A DNA stretch of 64,000 nt from Methylococcus geothermalis (GCF_012769535.1 NZ_CP046565.1:186001-250000); one strand, 5' to 3'; shown: positions 8,924 through 18,529, counted from the stretch's first letter. Notes: generated from the letters alone by a model not told the origin. Numbers and translations: made by a program.

Positions 8924-9714
8924 CGGTGCCTGAAAATCACCTCCCGCAGCACGTCGAACTCGTTGAAGGCGAAGCGCAGGCTGAGCGCGAGGTTGAGCAC
9001 GGCGGCCAGGCTCATGCTGGCGAAGATGCAGAGCATGATGGCGATCTGGTATTTCACCGCCACCCAGGGTTCGCTGCCGCCGAGGATCTGGCCGGTCATC
9101 ATGCCGGGCAGGGACACCAGCCCGAGGGTCGCCATGCTGGCCAGGGTCGGGCTGACCGAGGCCTTGAGCGCCTCGCGGAAATACGGCCGCACCGCTTCGC
9201 GGCGAGTCGCGCCCAGCAGAAGGTAGGTGAGGTATTCGTTCTCGTTCTTCCGGATCGCAGAATAGAACCGTTCCAGGCCGATCACGTTGCCCTGCAGGCA
9301 GTTGCCCAGGATCATGCCGGTCAGCGGCACCAGATAGCGCGCATCGTAAAGCGGTTCCGGCCGGATCACCAAGAGCAGCAGGTAGGCCACGGAGAACAGC
9401 GTTCCGACCGTGATCGCCGCCAGGGTCGACAGAAAGAAATGCCGGCTCCGCAGCCCCGCCCGCCGCACGATGGTGAAATCGGCCACGATCAGCATGACCG
9501 CGATCCAGGCAAGGTTGAGCACGGGGTCGTTGATCGCGAACAGGTACTTGAGATAGAGCCCGACCAGCGCCAGTTGCAGGCTCATCCGGAAGATGCTCAG
9601 CCACAGGTCGCACGACAGCCGCAGCCCGCCGGTCCGCAGCAGCAGCCAGGGCAGGATGGCGATGCCATAGAGCAGCGCCATGCCCGTAGGGGATATGTCG
9701 ACCGTATCCATCAT
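8920..9714 (-). CDS. fetB: ABC exporter permease, FetB (YbbM) family
   Basis: A 264-residue multi-spanning membrane protein starting at 9714 (or the adjacent ATG at 9711). It has about seven hydrophobic segments and the family block PLTGMILGNCLQGNVIGLERFYSAIRKNENEYLTYLLLGATRREA, plus LVSLPGMMTGQILGGSEP, both typical of the UPF0014/FetB family. In E. coli FetAB exports iron and protects against peroxide stress; plant homologues (ALS3/STAR2) relate to aluminium tolerance. It overlaps the ATPase stop by four bases. Function as a metal exporter is inferred from the family only. Confidence 0.9.
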   Translation of the reverse strand: MMDTVDISPTGMALLYGIAILPWLLLRTGGLRLSCDLWLSIFRMSLQLALVGLYLKYLFAINDPVLNLAWIAVMLIVADFTIVRRAGLRSRHFFLSTLAAITVGTLFSVAYLLLLVIRPEPLYDARYLVPLTGMILGNCLQGNVIGLERFYSAIRKNENEYLTYLLLGATRREAVRPYFREALKASVSPTLASMATLGLVSLPGMMTGQILGGSEPWVAVKYQIAIMLCIFASMSLAAVLNLALSLRFAFNEFDVLREVIFRHR

Positions 9715-10358
9715 GCCGCTCCGGCCAAATGGCCCTCCTCCAGTTCGAACACCGTGTCGCAACGGGCGATCCAGGCCGGATCGTGCGCCACCGACAGCAC
9801 GGTGAGGGCCGGGTCGCCGAAGAAGTCCAGCACTGCCCGCTTGCTCTCCTCGTCCAGGGCGGAAGTCACCTCGTCCAGCAGATAGAGCCGCTTGCCCAGG
9901 AGTTGGGCGCGGGCGATGGCGATCCGCTGCTTTTCTCCGCCGGAGACACGAACGCAATCCTGGTCCAGGATGGACGGCGCAAGGCCAAGCCGCGCCAGGG
10001 TTTCAGCCAGCGCGTCGGCGGAAGGCATCTTGCCCCGATGAGCCCTGAAGCCGAAGGGCAGCAGCAGCGCATCCCGCACCGTGTCCGCGCCCAGCACCGG
10101 CTCCTGGCCGATATAAGCGGCGCAGGCGCGAATCGCGGTAACCGCGTCTCGATCCAGGGGCTTGCCGGAGAAATAGACGCAGCCTGCGGTCACCGGATAC
10201 ACCCCCAGCAGCGTCTTGAGCACCGTGCTCTTGCCCGAGCCGGATTGACCCCGAAACACCGCCTTGTCGCCTTCGCGGATGTCGAAACTCAGGTTGCGGA
10301 GGATCGTACGCCCTCCGGCGGCGACCGAGACGCGGTCGAACCGGACTAAGATGGTCAC
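9711..10358 (-). CDS. fetA: ABC exporter ATPase, FetA (YbbL) family
   Basis: A 215-residue compact ATPase with Walker A GQSGSGKST, Q-loop AYIGQEPVL, signature VSGGEKQRIAIARA and Walker B LYLLDEVTSALD, followed by the switch His in VAHDPA. The length matches FetA. I chose the GTG at 10358 because GAGAGGTGGG lies just before it and the domain begins directly; the open frame upstream is Arg-rich and lacks features. Encoded with the FetB-like permease as a two-gene unit, divergent from the DUF502 gene. The 251-base divergent gap (10359-10609) shows no clear promoter or repeat by eye. Confidence 0.88.
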   Translation of the reverse strand: MTILVRFDRVSVAAGGRTILRNLSFDIREGDKAVFRGQSGSGKSTVLKTLLGVYPVTAGCVYFSGKPLDRDAVTAIRACAAYIGQEPVLGADTVRDALLLPFGFRAHRGKMPSADALAETLARLGLAPSILDQDCVRVSGGEKQRIAIARAQLLGKRLYLLDEVTSALDEESKRAVLDFFGDPALTVLSVAHDPAWIARCDTVFELEEGHLAGAA

Positions 10359-10609
10359 CGGCCCACCTCTCTTAGCCGGCCCCTCGGCGTTGTTCACGTA
10401 CCATCGGCGCTCCCATTTTCGACGTCGCAAGGCGACCGCCGGCCGCCCGCAGATCGCGGGAACAGGCGGCGGTCGCGCCGGATTATAGCCTTCCCGCCGG
10501 TCGCACCGGGCAATACGCGGATGAGCGGATAGACCTCTCGGAAGAATCCTCGCGGCCACCAGCGAACCGCTGGTATCCTCTGTCGCCATCGCCCCCTGGA
10601 GACCCGCCC

Positions 10610-11209
10610 ATGAAGCATTCGTTGCAGCAGTTTTTCAACTACTTTCTGATCGGCGTACTGGGCGTGTTGCCCATCGTCATCGTCCTGCAGGTCGTGATCT
10701 ACGTGGAAAACCTGCTGAGAAACTTCGTGGTGAATTTCTTCGGCGGATACCAGAACCTCCTCATCCCCGGCGTGATGTTCACCGCGGCCGTGCTTTTCCT
10801 CACTTATTTCGGCTACCTGCTCAAGCACGGCAAGGCCCATCTGCTCTATTTCGTGGAAAATCTGGTCGTCCGCATCCCGCTACTGGGCACCCTTTACCGG
10901 GTGACGCAGAAGCTGGTGAACATCTTCCGCGGCGACGGATCGACCAAGCTGCGGGAAGTGGTGTACATCGAATACCCCAAGGACGGACTCTGGGTTCCCG
11001 CCTTCGTCACCAACCGGGTCGGCGACCAGTACGTCGTCTATGTCCCGACCTCGCCCAATCCCACCTCCGGCTTCACCGTGATCCTGCACGAATCGAGGAT
11101 CAGGCGCTCCCACATGACGATCGAGGAAGCCTCCAGCTTCGTGATCAGCCTGGGGGTGGACATGCCCAAGCCGGGCGAGGCGGCGGAACTCAAGACGAGC
11201 CCCAAATAA
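10610..11209 (+). CDS. DUF502 family membrane protein
   Basis: A 199-residue protein with two N-terminal transmembrane segments (about 9-32 and 48-68) and a soluble C-terminal part. Conserved DUF502 elements visible are RIPLLGTLYRVTQKLV, VVYIEYPKDGLWVPAFVT, VYVPTSPNPTSGF and the final acidic/basic stretch. The family is widespread in bacteria and plants (COV-like) and has no firm biochemical role. ATG at 10610 is preceded by GGAG. It stands alone between the FetAB unit and the hydrogenase operon. Confidence 0.88.
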   Translation: MKHSLQQFFNYFLIGVLGVLPIVIVLQVVIYVENLLRNFVVNFFGGYQNLLIPGVMFTAAVLFLTYFGYLLKHGKAHLLYFVENLVVRIPLLGTLYRVTQKLVNIFRGDGSTKLREVVYIEYPKDGLWVPAFVTNRVGDQYVVYVPTSPNPTSGFTVILHESRIRRSHMTIEEASSFVISLGVDMPKPGEAAELKTSPK

Positions 11210-11249
11210 ATCCCGACCCGCTCGTTCGTCTTTTTCCGCGCCTGGACGA

Positions 11250-11278
11250 TTGACATCGCGCCCCAAAACCCGTAGAAA
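11250..11278 (+). promoter_or_regulatory. Putative sigma70-type promoter of the hup operon
   Basis: TTGACA at 11250-11255 is followed after exactly 17 bases by TAGAAA at 11273-11278, a perfect -35 and a 4-of-6 match -10, about 110 bases before hupS. No convincing -24/-12 sigma54 motif was seen nearby. Position and orientation suit the hydrogenase operon, but no transcription start is known from the sequence. Confidence 0.5.
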
Positions 11279-11396
11279 GCATTTCCCATGTTTCTAGTAA
11301 GGTTTAACCGTCATCGACAACAATAAGGCCGGCGAGTGAGCCGCGGCAGGGCTGGCGCGTCGGATCCAAAGGCCGAAACGGCTTCGAGGAGGAAGC

Positions 11397-12485
11397 ATGG
11401 CTACGACCGCACGCCCGGAAACGTTCTACGATGTGATGCGCCGCCAAGGGGTGACCCGGCGCAGTTTTCTCAAGTTCTGCGGCTTGACCGCATCGGCCCT
11501 CGCACTGGGGCCGGAATTCATCGGCACCATCGCCCACGCCATGGAGACCAAGCCGCGCACCCCGGTGCTGTGGCTGCATGGCCTGGAATGCACCTGCTGT
11601 TCCGAGTCCTTCATCCGTTCGGCCCACCCGCTGGCCAAGGACGTGGTGTTGTCGATGCTCTCGCTGGACTACGACGACACCCTCATGGCCGCGGCCGGCT
11701 TCCAGGCCGAAGCCATGCTGGAAGACACCATGCAGAAGTACAAGGGCCGCTACATCCTCGCGGTGGAGGGCAACCCGCCGCTGAACGAGGACGGCATGTT
11801 CTGCATCGTCGGCGGCAAACCCTTCATCGAGCGGCTGCGCCATGCCGCCAAGGACGCCGCCGCCATCATCGCCTGGGGGTCCTGCGCCTCCAACGGCTGC
11901 GTGCAGGCGGCCCGCCCCAATCCGACCCAGGCCACGCCGATCCATAAGGTCATCACCGACAAGCCCATCATCAAGGTGCCCGGCTGTCCGCCCATCGCCG
12001 AGGTCATGACCGGCGTTGTGACCTACATGCTGGCCTTCGACAAGATTCCCGAACTCGATGCCCAGGGCCGGCCCAAGATGTTCTACGGCCAGCGCATCCA
12101 CGATAAATGCTACCGCCGCCCCCACTTCGACGCCGGCCAGTTCGTCGAACACTGGGACGACGAGGCCGCGCGCAAGGGCTACTGTTTGTACAAGGTCGGC
12201 TGCAAAGGGCCGACCACCTACAACGCCTGCTCGACGGTACGCTGGAACAACGGGGTGTCCTTCCCGATCCAGTCCGGCCACGGCTGCATCGGCTGCTCCG
12301 AGGAGAACTTCTGGGACAAGGGCTCCTTCTACGACCGCGTCACCGAACTCAAGGTGTTCGGCGTCGAGGCCAATGCCGACGAGGTCGGGCTGGTTGCCGC
12401 CGGCGCCGTGGGCGCGGGCATCGCGGCGCATGCCGCCGTCTCGATCGCCAAGAAGAAAGACCACGAGAAAGAAACGCAAGAATAA
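11397..12485 (+). CDS. hupS: Uptake [NiFe] hydrogenase small subunit
   Basis: A 362-residue precursor. The N-terminus has a twin-arginine signal (RRSFLKF, residues 21-27) and a hydrophobic core ending near residue 48, so the folded heterodimer is exported by Tat. Iron-sulfur ligands are visible: ECTCC at 64-68, GSCASNGC, and the C-terminal-half Cys/His set ([28 protein letters not shown]). A C-terminal hydrophobic helix near 320-345 would anchor it to the membrane beside the cytochrome b. GAGGAGG precedes the ATG. First gene of hupSLECD, feeding electrons from periplasmic H2 oxidation to the respiratory chain. Confidence 0.97.
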   Translation: MATTARPETFYDVMRRQGVTRRSFLKFCGLTASALALGPEFIGTIAHAMETKPRTPVLWLHGLECTCCSESFIRSAHPLAKDVVLSMLSLDYDDTLMAAAGFQAEAMLEDTMQKYKGRYILAVEGNPPLNEDGMFCIVGGKPFIERLRHAAKDAAAIIAWGSCASNGCVQAARPNPTQATPIHKVITDKPIIKVPGCPPIAEVMTGVVTYMLAFDKIPELDAQGRPKMFYGQRIHDKCYRRPHFDAGQFVEHWDDEAARKGYCLYKVGCKGPTTYNACSTVRWNNGVSFPIQSGHGCIGCSEENFWDKGSFYDRVTELKVFGVEANADEVGLVAAGAVGAGIAAHAAVSIAKKKDHEKETQE

Positions 12486-12500
12486 GGATCGGGGAACGTC

Positions 12501-14294
12501 ATGACCGTCACTCAAACACCCAACGGTTTCACCCTCAACGACGCCGGCAAGCGGATCGTGGTCGATCCGGTCACCCGCATCGAGGGCCACATGCGCTGCG
12601 AAGTGAATGTGGACGAACACGGCATCATCAGCAACGCGGTCTCCAGCGGCACCATGTGGCGCGGGCTGGAAGTCATCCTGAAGGGCCGCGATCCGCGCGA
12701 CGCCTGGGCCTTCACCGAAAGGATCTGCGGCGTCTGCACCGGCACCCACGCCCTGACCTCGGTGCGGGCGGTGGAGGACGCGCTGGGGATCAGCATCCCG
12801 GAGAACGCCAACGCCATCCGCAACATCATGCAGCTCACCCTGCAGGCCCACGACCATCTGGTGCATTTCTACCATCTGCACGCGCTGGACTGGGTCGACG
12901 TGGTCAGCGCGCTCAAGGCCGATCCGAAAGCCACGTCCGAGCTGGCACAGAGCATTTCACCCTGGGCCAAGTCGTCGCCGGGCTATTTCCACGACATCGC
13001 CAGCCGGCTGAAGAAGTTCGTCGAGAGCGGCCAGCTCGGGCCGTTCGGCAACGGTTACTGGGGCAATCCGGCCTACCGTTTGCCGCCGGAAGCCAACCTG
13101 ATGGCGGTGGCGCATTACCTGGAAGCGCTGGATTTCCAGAAGGAAATCGTCAAGATCCACACGGTCTACGGCGGCAAGAACCCGCATCCGAACTGGCTGG
13201 TCGGCGGCGTGCCTTGCGCCATCAACGTCGACGGCGTCGGCGCGGTGGGCGCGGTCAACATGGAGCGGCTCAACCTGGTGTCCTCCATCATCGACCAGAC
13301 CATCGAGTTCATCGAGCAGGTCTATCTGCCCGACCTGCAGGCGATCGCCAGCTTCTACAAGGACTGGCTGTACGGCGGCGGCCTGTCGGCCACCAACGTG
13401 CTGTCCTACGGCGACATTCCGGAAAAGGCCAACGACCGCTCGGTGAACAACCTGTTGCTGCCGCACGGCGCCATCATCAACGGCAACCTGAAGGAAGTGC
13501 ACGAGGTCGATCTGAAGGACCCGGAGCAGATACAGGAGTTCGTCACCCATTCCTGGTACAAGTATGACGACGAGGACCGCGGACTGCATCCCTTCGACGG
13601 CGTCACCCAGCCGAATTTCGCGCTCGGACGCAACACCAAGGGCACCCGCACCAACATCGAGAACCTGGACGAGAGCGCCAAGTATTCCTGGATCAAGGCG
13701 CCGCGTTGGCGCGGCCACGCCATGGAAGTCGGCCCGCTGGCCCGCTACATCGTCGGCTATGCCAAGGGCATCCCGGAAATCAAGGAGCCGGTCGACAAGC
13801 TGCTCACCGATCTCGGCCTGCCGCTGACCGCGCTGTTCTCCACCCTGGGACGCACCGCCGCCCGCGGTCTGGAAGCCCAGTATTGCGCGCGTCTGATGAG
13901 GCACTTCCAGGACAAGCTGGTCAGCAACATCAAGGCAGGCGATCTGGCGACCGCCAACACGGCTCGGTGGGAACCGGCCACCTGGCCCAAGGAAGCCATG
14001 GGCGCGGGCACCACGGAGGCACCGCGCGGCGCGCTGGGGCACTGGATCAGGATCAAGGACGGCAAGATCGACAACTACCAGTGCATCGTGCCCACCACCT
14101 GGAACGGTTCGCCGCGCGACCCCAAGGGCAACATCGGCGCGTTCGAGGCCGCTCTGATGAACACCAAGGTGGAAAACCCGGACCAGCCGCTGGAAATCCT
14201 GCGCACCCTGCACAGCTTCGATCCCTGCCTGGCCTGCTCGACCCATGTCATGGACAAGGACGGGCGGGAAGTCACGCGGCTCAAGGTGCGCTGA
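12501..14294 (+). CDS. hupL: Uptake [NiFe] hydrogenase large subunit
   Basis: A 597-residue group 1 hydrogenase catalytic subunit. The nickel ligands are RICGVC (Cys76 and Cys79) and DPCLAC near the C-terminus. The latter continues STHV, and the last 15 residues after the His are the peptide that a maturation protease removes once NiFe(CN)2CO is inserted. The N-terminal signature [10 protein letters not shown] is present. It has no signal peptide and travels with HupS through Tat. Start at 12501, 15 bases after hupS. Full family length and intact motifs indicate an active enzyme. Confidence 0.97.
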   Translation: MTVTQTPNGFTLNDAGKRIVVDPVTRIEGHMRCEVNVDEHGIISNAVSSGTMWRGLEVILKGRDPRDAWAFTERICGVCTGTHALTSVRAVEDALGISIPENANAIRNIMQLTLQAHDHLVHFYHLHALDWVDVVSALKADPKATSELAQSISPWAKSSPGYFHDIASRLKKFVESGQLGPFGNGYWGNPAYRLPPEANLMAVAHYLEALDFQKEIVKIHTVYGGKNPHPNWLVGGVPCAINVDGVGAVGAVNMERLNLVSSIIDQTIEFIEQVYLPDLQAIASFYKDWLYGGGLSATNVLSYGDIPEKANDRSVNNLLLPHGAIINGNLKEVHEVDLKDPEQIQEFVTHSWYKYDDEDRGLHPFDGVTQPNFALGRNTKGTRTNIENLDESAKYSWIKAPRWRGHAMEVGPLARYIVGYAKGIPEIKEPVDKLLTDLGLPLTALFSTLGRTAARGLEAQYCARLMRHFQDKLVSNIKAGDLATANTARWEPATWPKEAMGAGTTEAPRGALGHWIRIKDGKIDNYQCIVPTTWNGSPRDPKGNIGAFEAALMNTKVENPDQPLEILRTLHSFDPCLACSTHVMDKDGREVTRLKVR

Positions 14295-14319
14295 GCGTTC
14301 AACAAATAAGGAGACCATC

Positions 14320-14898
14320 ATGCATCCTGTTCGTTGGTTCGGAACGACAAGTCTATTGGCGCTGAGCCCCGTCGCGCTCGCGCATACCGGCGTTCACCCC
14401 GTCGCGGGCTTCCTGTCCGGTTTCACCCATCCCTTCTTGGGCGCCGACCACCTGCTCGCCATGATCGCCGTGGGGCTGTGGGCGGTGGCCGTCGCGCCGC
14501 GGCGGGTGTGGCTGCTACCCTTGGCGTTCATGGCGGTCATGGGGCTGGGCGGATGGCTGGGCGCCGCCGGCCTTACGCTGGCTTACACCGAAACCGGCAT
14601 CGCCGCCTCGGTCGTCCTGTTGGGACTGCTGGTGACCGGCCAAGTCCGCGTATCCCAATTCACCGCCGTCGGCCTCGTCGGCCTGTTCGCGCTGTTCCAT
14701 GGGCATGCGCACGGCGCCGAGATCGGCGCAGGTATCGAGCCTTGGGCTTATGCCTCCGGCTTCCTCACCGCGACCGGGCTGCTTCACTTGGGCGGCGTCA
14801 TGCTGGGGCGGCGGCTGCTGGCGCAACCGCTCTGGTACCGCGGCTGCGGCGTGGCGATGGGCGCCATGGGCCTGGCGCTGCTGACGCAAGCCTTGTGA
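14320..14898 (+). CDS. hupE: HupE/UreJ family metal-transport or accessory membrane protein
   Basis: A 192-residue protein with an apparent cleavable signal peptide and about six hydrophobic helices. It carries the HupE/UreJ signature HPVAGFLSGFTHPFLGADHLLAMIAVGLWA (about residues 27-57), with several His and Asp in the first loops, and a second His cluster HGHAHGAE. Family members are proposed nickel or cobalt permeases; in rhizobia HupE mediates Ni2+ uptake. Strong AAGGAG before ATG 14320. Placement between hupL and the cytochrome b gene supports nickel supply for the hydrogenase. Confidence 0.93.
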   Translation: MHPVRWFGTTSLLALSPVALAHTGVHPVAGFLSGFTHPFLGADHLLAMIAVGLWAVAVAPRRVWLLPLAFMAVMGLGGWLGAAGLTLAYTETGIAASVVLLGLLVTGQVRVSQFTAVGLVGLFALFHGHAHGAEIGAGIEPWAYASGFLTATGLLHLGGVMLGRRLLAQPLWYRGCGVAMGAMGLALLTQAL

Positions 14899-14909
14899 GG
14901 GCCGCAGCC

Positions 14910-15596
14910 ATGGCGAGCGTCGAGAGTTTTGGCGAACCGGTCTACGTCTACGAGAAGCCGGTACGGCTGTGGCACTGGGTCAACGCCCTCGCCATCGTCG
15001 TGTTGGTGGTCACGGGCTTCCTGATCGCCCGGCCGCCGGTGGTGACTTCCGGCGAGGCCAGCGACCACTACCTGATGGGCTACATCCGCTTCGTTCACTT
15101 CTCCGCCGGCTACGTGCTGGCCGTCGGTCTGATCGGCCGCGCCTACTGGGCGCTGGTGGGCAACCGGTATGCCCGCGAGCTGTTCGCGCCGCGCGTCCAC
15201 GATGTCCACTGGTGGCAGGCGCTGCTGCACGAGGTCCGCTGGTATCTGTTCCTGGTCGAGGAACCCCGCAAGCACGCGGGCCACAACCCACTCGCAGGAC
15301 TGGCCATGTTCTTGTTCTACGTGCTCGGCAGCCTCTTCATGATCGCGACGGGCTTCGCCCTGTATGGCGAGGGGCTGGGCGCGGGAAGCTGGGCGGCCAA
15401 TGCCTTCGGCTGGGTACTGCCCGCCCTGGGCGGCAGCCAGCAGGTCCACAGCCTGCATCATCTGGGCATGGGGTACCTGGTGGTCTTCACCCTCATCCAC
15501 GTCTACGTGGCCGTGCGGGAACAACACCTGTCGCGCCAGTCGGTCACCACGACCATGATCGACGGCTGGCGGGTGTGGAAGGACGACCGGCCGTGA
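14910..15596 (+). CDS. hupC: Ni/Fe-hydrogenase b-type cytochrome
   Basis: A 228-residue integral membrane di-haem cytochrome b that takes electrons from HupS and passes them to quinone. It starts at ATG 14910 with YVYEKPVRLWHWVNALAI; four membrane helices carry haem-ligand His residues (RLWHW, RFVHFSAGY, HSLHHLGMGY, LIHVYVAVREQ). The final loop MIDGWRVWKDD is typical of the family. The upstream continuation of the frame (to 14334) runs through hupE out of frame and is not coding. It begins 11 bases after hupE and ends four bases before hupD. Confidence 0.94.
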   Translation: MASVESFGEPVYVYEKPVRLWHWVNALAIVVLVVTGFLIARPPVVTSGEASDHYLMGYIRFVHFSAGYVLAVGLIGRAYWALVGNRYARELFAPRVHDVHWWQALLHEVRWYLFLVEEPRKHAGHNPLAGLAMFLFYVLGSLFMIATGFALYGEGLGAGSWAANAFGWVLPALGGSQQVHSLHHLGMGYLVVFTLIHVYVAVREQHLSRQSVTTTMIDGWRVWKDDRP

Positions 15597-15600
15597 TCCG

Positions 15601-16206
15601 ATGGCGCCTCGCGTCCTGATCCTAGGGATAGGCAACCTGCTGTGGGCGGACGAGGGCTTCGGCGTGCGCGTCGCCCAGGCGCTGCAGCGGGACTACGTCT
15701 TCCCTGAGAACGTCACCGTGATGGACGGCGGCACCCAAGGGCTGGCGCTGATCCCTTACGTCCAGGAATGCGACGTGCTCATCATCGCCGACGCGGTGGA
15801 TTTCGGGCTGGCTCCGGCCTCGCTGGTCGAAGCCCGGGACGAGGACGTGCCCGCCTACCTGCATTCGGGCAAGACCAGCCTGCACCAAGTCAGCTTCCAG
15901 GAGGTGCTGGCCTTGTGCAAACTGATGGGACAAGGCCCGGAGCAACTCCATCTGGTGGGCGTGCAGCCCGTCGACATGAAGGACTACGGCGGCAGCCTGA
16001 CCCCGGAGGTCAAGGCGCAACTCGAACCCGCCATCGCCCGGATACTCGCCGTCTGCATGGAACTCGGACTGCCCGCCCAGGCGCGGCAGGGCATGGGAGA
16101 CGCAAAGGATGCCCTGGACATGGCGTACTACGAACGCCATCGGCCCTCGGCCGAAGAAGCCTGTCGCATCGGCGACGCCCGCTTCCTGCCGGGCGATCGC
16201 CGCTGA
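15601..16206 (+). CDS. hupD: Hydrogenase maturation endopeptidase
   Basis: A 201-residue HyaD/HupD-type nickel-dependent protease that trims the HupL C-terminal peptide after cofactor insertion. The N-terminus has the family pattern LILGIGNLLWADEGFGVRVAQAL with the metal-binding Glu/Asp (about residue 18), MDGGTQGLALIP and, in the middle, the metal-ligand Asp of ADAVDFG and His of TSLHQVSFQEVLAL. Start ATG 15601 follows hupC by four bases. Its substrate sequence, the HupL tail, is present upstream. Confidence 0.94.
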   Translation: MAPRVLILGIGNLLWADEGFGVRVAQALQRDYVFPENVTVMDGGTQGLALIPYVQECDVLIIADAVDFGLAPASLVEARDEDVPAYLHSGKTSLHQVSFQEVLALCKLMGQGPEQLHLVGVQPVDMKDYGGSLTPEVKAQLEPAIARILAVCMELGLPAQARQGMGDAKDALDMAYYERHRPSAEEACRIGDARFLPGDRR

Positions 16207-16239
16207 GCGCCCGGTGCCACCGACACCTCGGAAGCCCTC

Positions 16240-17076
16240 ATGCAAGACGATTCCGCGTTCATCGCAACCGAAACCGCGCCGCCCATCCGCCCGCACGACG
16301 ACCCCGAATGCGCCTATCCGCCCATGCCGGAAACCATGGCGACCTTCGCGCCGCCGGCTTTGCATGCGCTGAGCCCGGCTGAAATCGGCGGCGGCCGCGC
16401 CGTGCTACAGGAGGTGATCGACCGGCTTGCGGGTCACTCCGGCGCCATCGACTTGGCCCGTTGCGACACGCCGAGCCGCCGCTTCGTCGACGAAGTGCTC
16501 GGCGAAGGCGAAGTGATCATACGCATCGCAGCGCCGCGGGACCGGCTGATGATCCGCGAATCGGTCTTCGCCGGGGTCTGGCGCATCCAGCATTACCAAG
16601 ACGACGAACCCAGACTGGACTATCTGGAAACCGGCCCCGTGCCGGGGACCGTCTACGAATGGGCGGAGCGCCTGACGGCCGATGCGCCGCCGCAGCGCCC
16701 GCAGCGCTTTCCGGAAGGGCTCATGAATGCCCCTGCGCTGCTGACCGAGATCTTCGACCATTCGGCGGACTGCCGGGCCGATCGTCCCCATGTCATCAAC
16801 CTGTCGCTGCTGCCGCTGACGCCGGAGGACTCGAACTTCCTGATCGAGACCTTGGGTCTGGCCGGCCTGTCCATCCTGTCCAGAGGTTACGGCGACTGCC
16901 GGGTGAGCCTCACCCGCCTGCCGAATGTGTGGTGGGTGCAGTATTTCAACTCTCCCGGCCAGCTGATCCTCAATACCCTGGAGATCACTCGCCTGCCCGC
17001 CGTGGTCAAGGCCGCGCCGGAAGATCTGGAAGATTCCCGCGTACGCATCGCGGAAGCCCTGGAGCAACTGGGATAG
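16240..17076 (+). CDS. hupH: Hydrogenase expression/formation protein, HupH/HyaF family
   Basis: A 278-residue protein of the HupH family. Conserved blocks include GEGEVIIRI, WRIQHYQDDEPRLDYLE, MNAPALLTEI and SRGYGDCRVSLTRLPNVWWVQYFNS, the last with a conserved Cys. The family assists assembly of uptake hydrogenase, probably protecting or maturing the small subunit under oxygen (HyaF/HupH). The first ~50 residues are variable and Pro-rich. It is 33 bases after hupD in the same direction, so likely co-transcribed. The weak ribosome site makes the start slightly uncertain. Confidence 0.88.
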   Translation: MQDDSAFIATETAPPIRPHDDPECAYPPMPETMATFAPPALHALSPAEIGGGRAVLQEVIDRLAGHSGAIDLARCDTPSRRFVDEVLGEGEVIIRIAAPRDRLMIRESVFAGVWRIQHYQDDEPRLDYLETGPVPGTVYEWAERLTADAPPQRPQRFPEGLMNAPALLTEIFDHSADCRADRPHVINLSLLPLTPEDSNFLIETLGLAGLSILSRGYGDCRVSLTRLPNVWWVQYFNSPGQLILNTLEITRLPAVVKAAPEDLEDSRVRIAEALEQLG

Positions 17077-17199
17077 ATCCGGTGCGCCTGCCCTCATCCG
17101 TCGAAACCTTGACCGGCGTCAAAGAACGGGCCCCGGGGTCCCTCTATATTGTCAACGCTGGCTTAATACAGCGTCATCAACACAATACGAGGAGTCACC

Positions 17200-17370
17200 A
17201 TGAACGACGTCAAAGAGAAAGATTATTTCTGGTTTTACATCGCGGGCCTGATCATCGCAGTCGTCGTGACGCTCGCAATGGTCAAGAGCAGCGAACATGG
17301 CAAGTACGTCACCGCTGCCAACGCCATCGCGGAAGACGCCGCCAACTCCGCCTACAAACACGCTCCTTGA
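17200..17370 (+). CDS. Small single-helix membrane protein, 56 residues
   Basis: A clear short gene: GAGGAGT lies 6 bases before ATG 17200 and the frame ends at TGA 17368. The product has a charged N-terminus (MNDVKEKD), one aromatic-led membrane helix (about residues 9-28, FWFYIAGLIIAVVV) and a soluble helical tail rich in Ala, Asn, Lys and His (SSEHGKYVTAANAIAEDAANS). It follows hupH by 123 bases, enough for its own promoter. I do not recognise the family. Position suggests a hydrogenase-linked or general small membrane subunit, but this is only context. Confidence 0.72.
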   Translation: MNDVKEKDYFWFYIAGLIIAVVVTLAMVKSSEHGKYVTAANAIAEDAANSAYKHAP

Positions 17371-17499
17371 TCCAAGTCTTCTGACGCGCCGTCTCCGCGT
17401 CGGAACGCGCGCCTCGCGTGGCGCACCTTGCGACGAGCACGAGATGCAATCGACAGGGATGTCATCTAACGTTTTTTCATAAGCTCGAACGAGCCTGCG

Positions 17500-18336
17500 C
17501 TATTGAGCCAGGGCAGGCTTCTGATACCCGCCGTGCAACGAGGCCACGGCGTAGCGCCGTAGCGTCCCGTCCAGCCTCAGCGCCGTGAGTTCGCCTCCCC
17601 ACAGGCAGCCGGTATCCAGGCAATAGCAGTCCTTGCCGGCAAAATACCCCAGGGTGGACCAGTGCCCGAACAGGATCGTGGCGCCGGACGGTCGCCTGCC
17701 GGCCACCTCAAACCAGGGAACCAGAAAAGCGGGTTGATGCCCCGGCGCACCTTTCTGCTTGAAATCCAGCCGCCCCGCCCCATCGCAATAGCGCATGCGG
17801 GTCAAGGCGTTGGTGATGAATCGGAGCCGGTCCCATCCCGCCAGATCGTCGGACCAGACATCGGGCTTATCACCGTACATCTGGCGGCAGAACTCGGCGA
17901 TATCCCCGCCAGCCAGGACCGCCTCGACCTCTGCAGCCCTGGCCGAAGCCGTGTCCGCATCCCAGCATGGTGGAATCCCGGCATGAACCAGGCAATACCC
18001 GCTCTCCCGGTGGACCAGCGGCCGGGTGCGCAGCCAATCCAGCAATTCGTTCCTGTCGCTCGCTTCCAGCACATCGCCGAAGGTATCCTTATGCTTGACC
18101 CTGGAAACGCCATAGGCCACCGCCAGCAGGTGCAGATCATGGTTGCCGAGGACCGTGGCGGCCGCCGGTCCCAGCGAACGGATGAACCGCAGGGTTTCCA
18201 GCGACTGGGGCCCGCGGTTGACCAAGTCACCCGTAAACAGCAGACGGTCCCCCGCCGGATCGAAGCGAATCAGGTCGAGCAGGCGCTGCAGCTCGGCGTA
18301 GCAGCCCTGGACATCGCCGATGGCGTAGACGGCCAT
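17500..18336 (-). CDS. apaH: Symmetrical bis(5'-nucleosyl)-tetraphosphatase
   Basis: A 278-residue metallophosphatase hydrolysing Ap4A to two ADP. Motifs in order: AIGDVQGCY (the GDxQG form usual for many ApaH proteins), FTGDLVNRGPQSLETL, VLGNHDLHLLAVA, LVHAGIPPCWD, and near the end FGHWSTLGYFAGKDCYCLDTGCLWGGELTALRL. I start at ATG 18336 (MAVYAIGD), matching E. coli ApaH; the frame extends 15 codons upstream without family support. It is divergent from mpl. Confidence 0.95.
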   Translation of the reverse strand: MAVYAIGDVQGCYAELQRLLDLIRFDPAGDRLLFTGDLVNRGPQSLETLRFIRSLGPAAATVLGNHDLHLLAVAYGVSRVKHKDTFGDVLEASDRNELLDWLRTRPLVHRESGYCLVHAGIPPCWDADTASARAAEVEAVLAGGDIAEFCRQMYGDKPDVWSDDLAGWDRLRFITNALTRMRYCDGAGRLDFKQKGAPGHQPAFLVPWFEVAGRRPSGATILFGHWSTLGYFAGKDCYCLDTGCLWGGELTALRLDGTLRRYAVASLHGGYQKPALAQ

Positions 18337-18523
18337 GTCAGCGGGCGCCCCGCCAAAAGACCAAAGCGATGCGAACTTCACCGCAGTACAACGACATCAG
18401 GCGAACTCTCCAGTGCTGTAAACAGGAAATATATGGGAACCATGGGCTGGCCATTTTATACGTCCGCGGTCCGCCGGCGCCATGCGCGTTTCGCCTTTAT
18501 CCTCCGGCGAAACGATACGGCGA

Positions 18524-18529
18524 TATAAT
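18524..18529 (+). promoter_or_regulatory. mpl: Possible -10 element upstream of mpl
   Basis: A perfect TATAAT sits about 100 bases before the mpl start in the 291-base divergent apaH-mpl gap. No good -35 hexamer is present at 16-18 bases (the site reads as CCTCCG), so it would be an extended or activated promoter, or chance. Confidence 0.3.

Noticed and set aside
17109-17150. TTGACC and TATATT upstream of the 56-residue protein as a promoter
   Set aside because: The spacer is 30 bases, too long for a sigma70 promoter.
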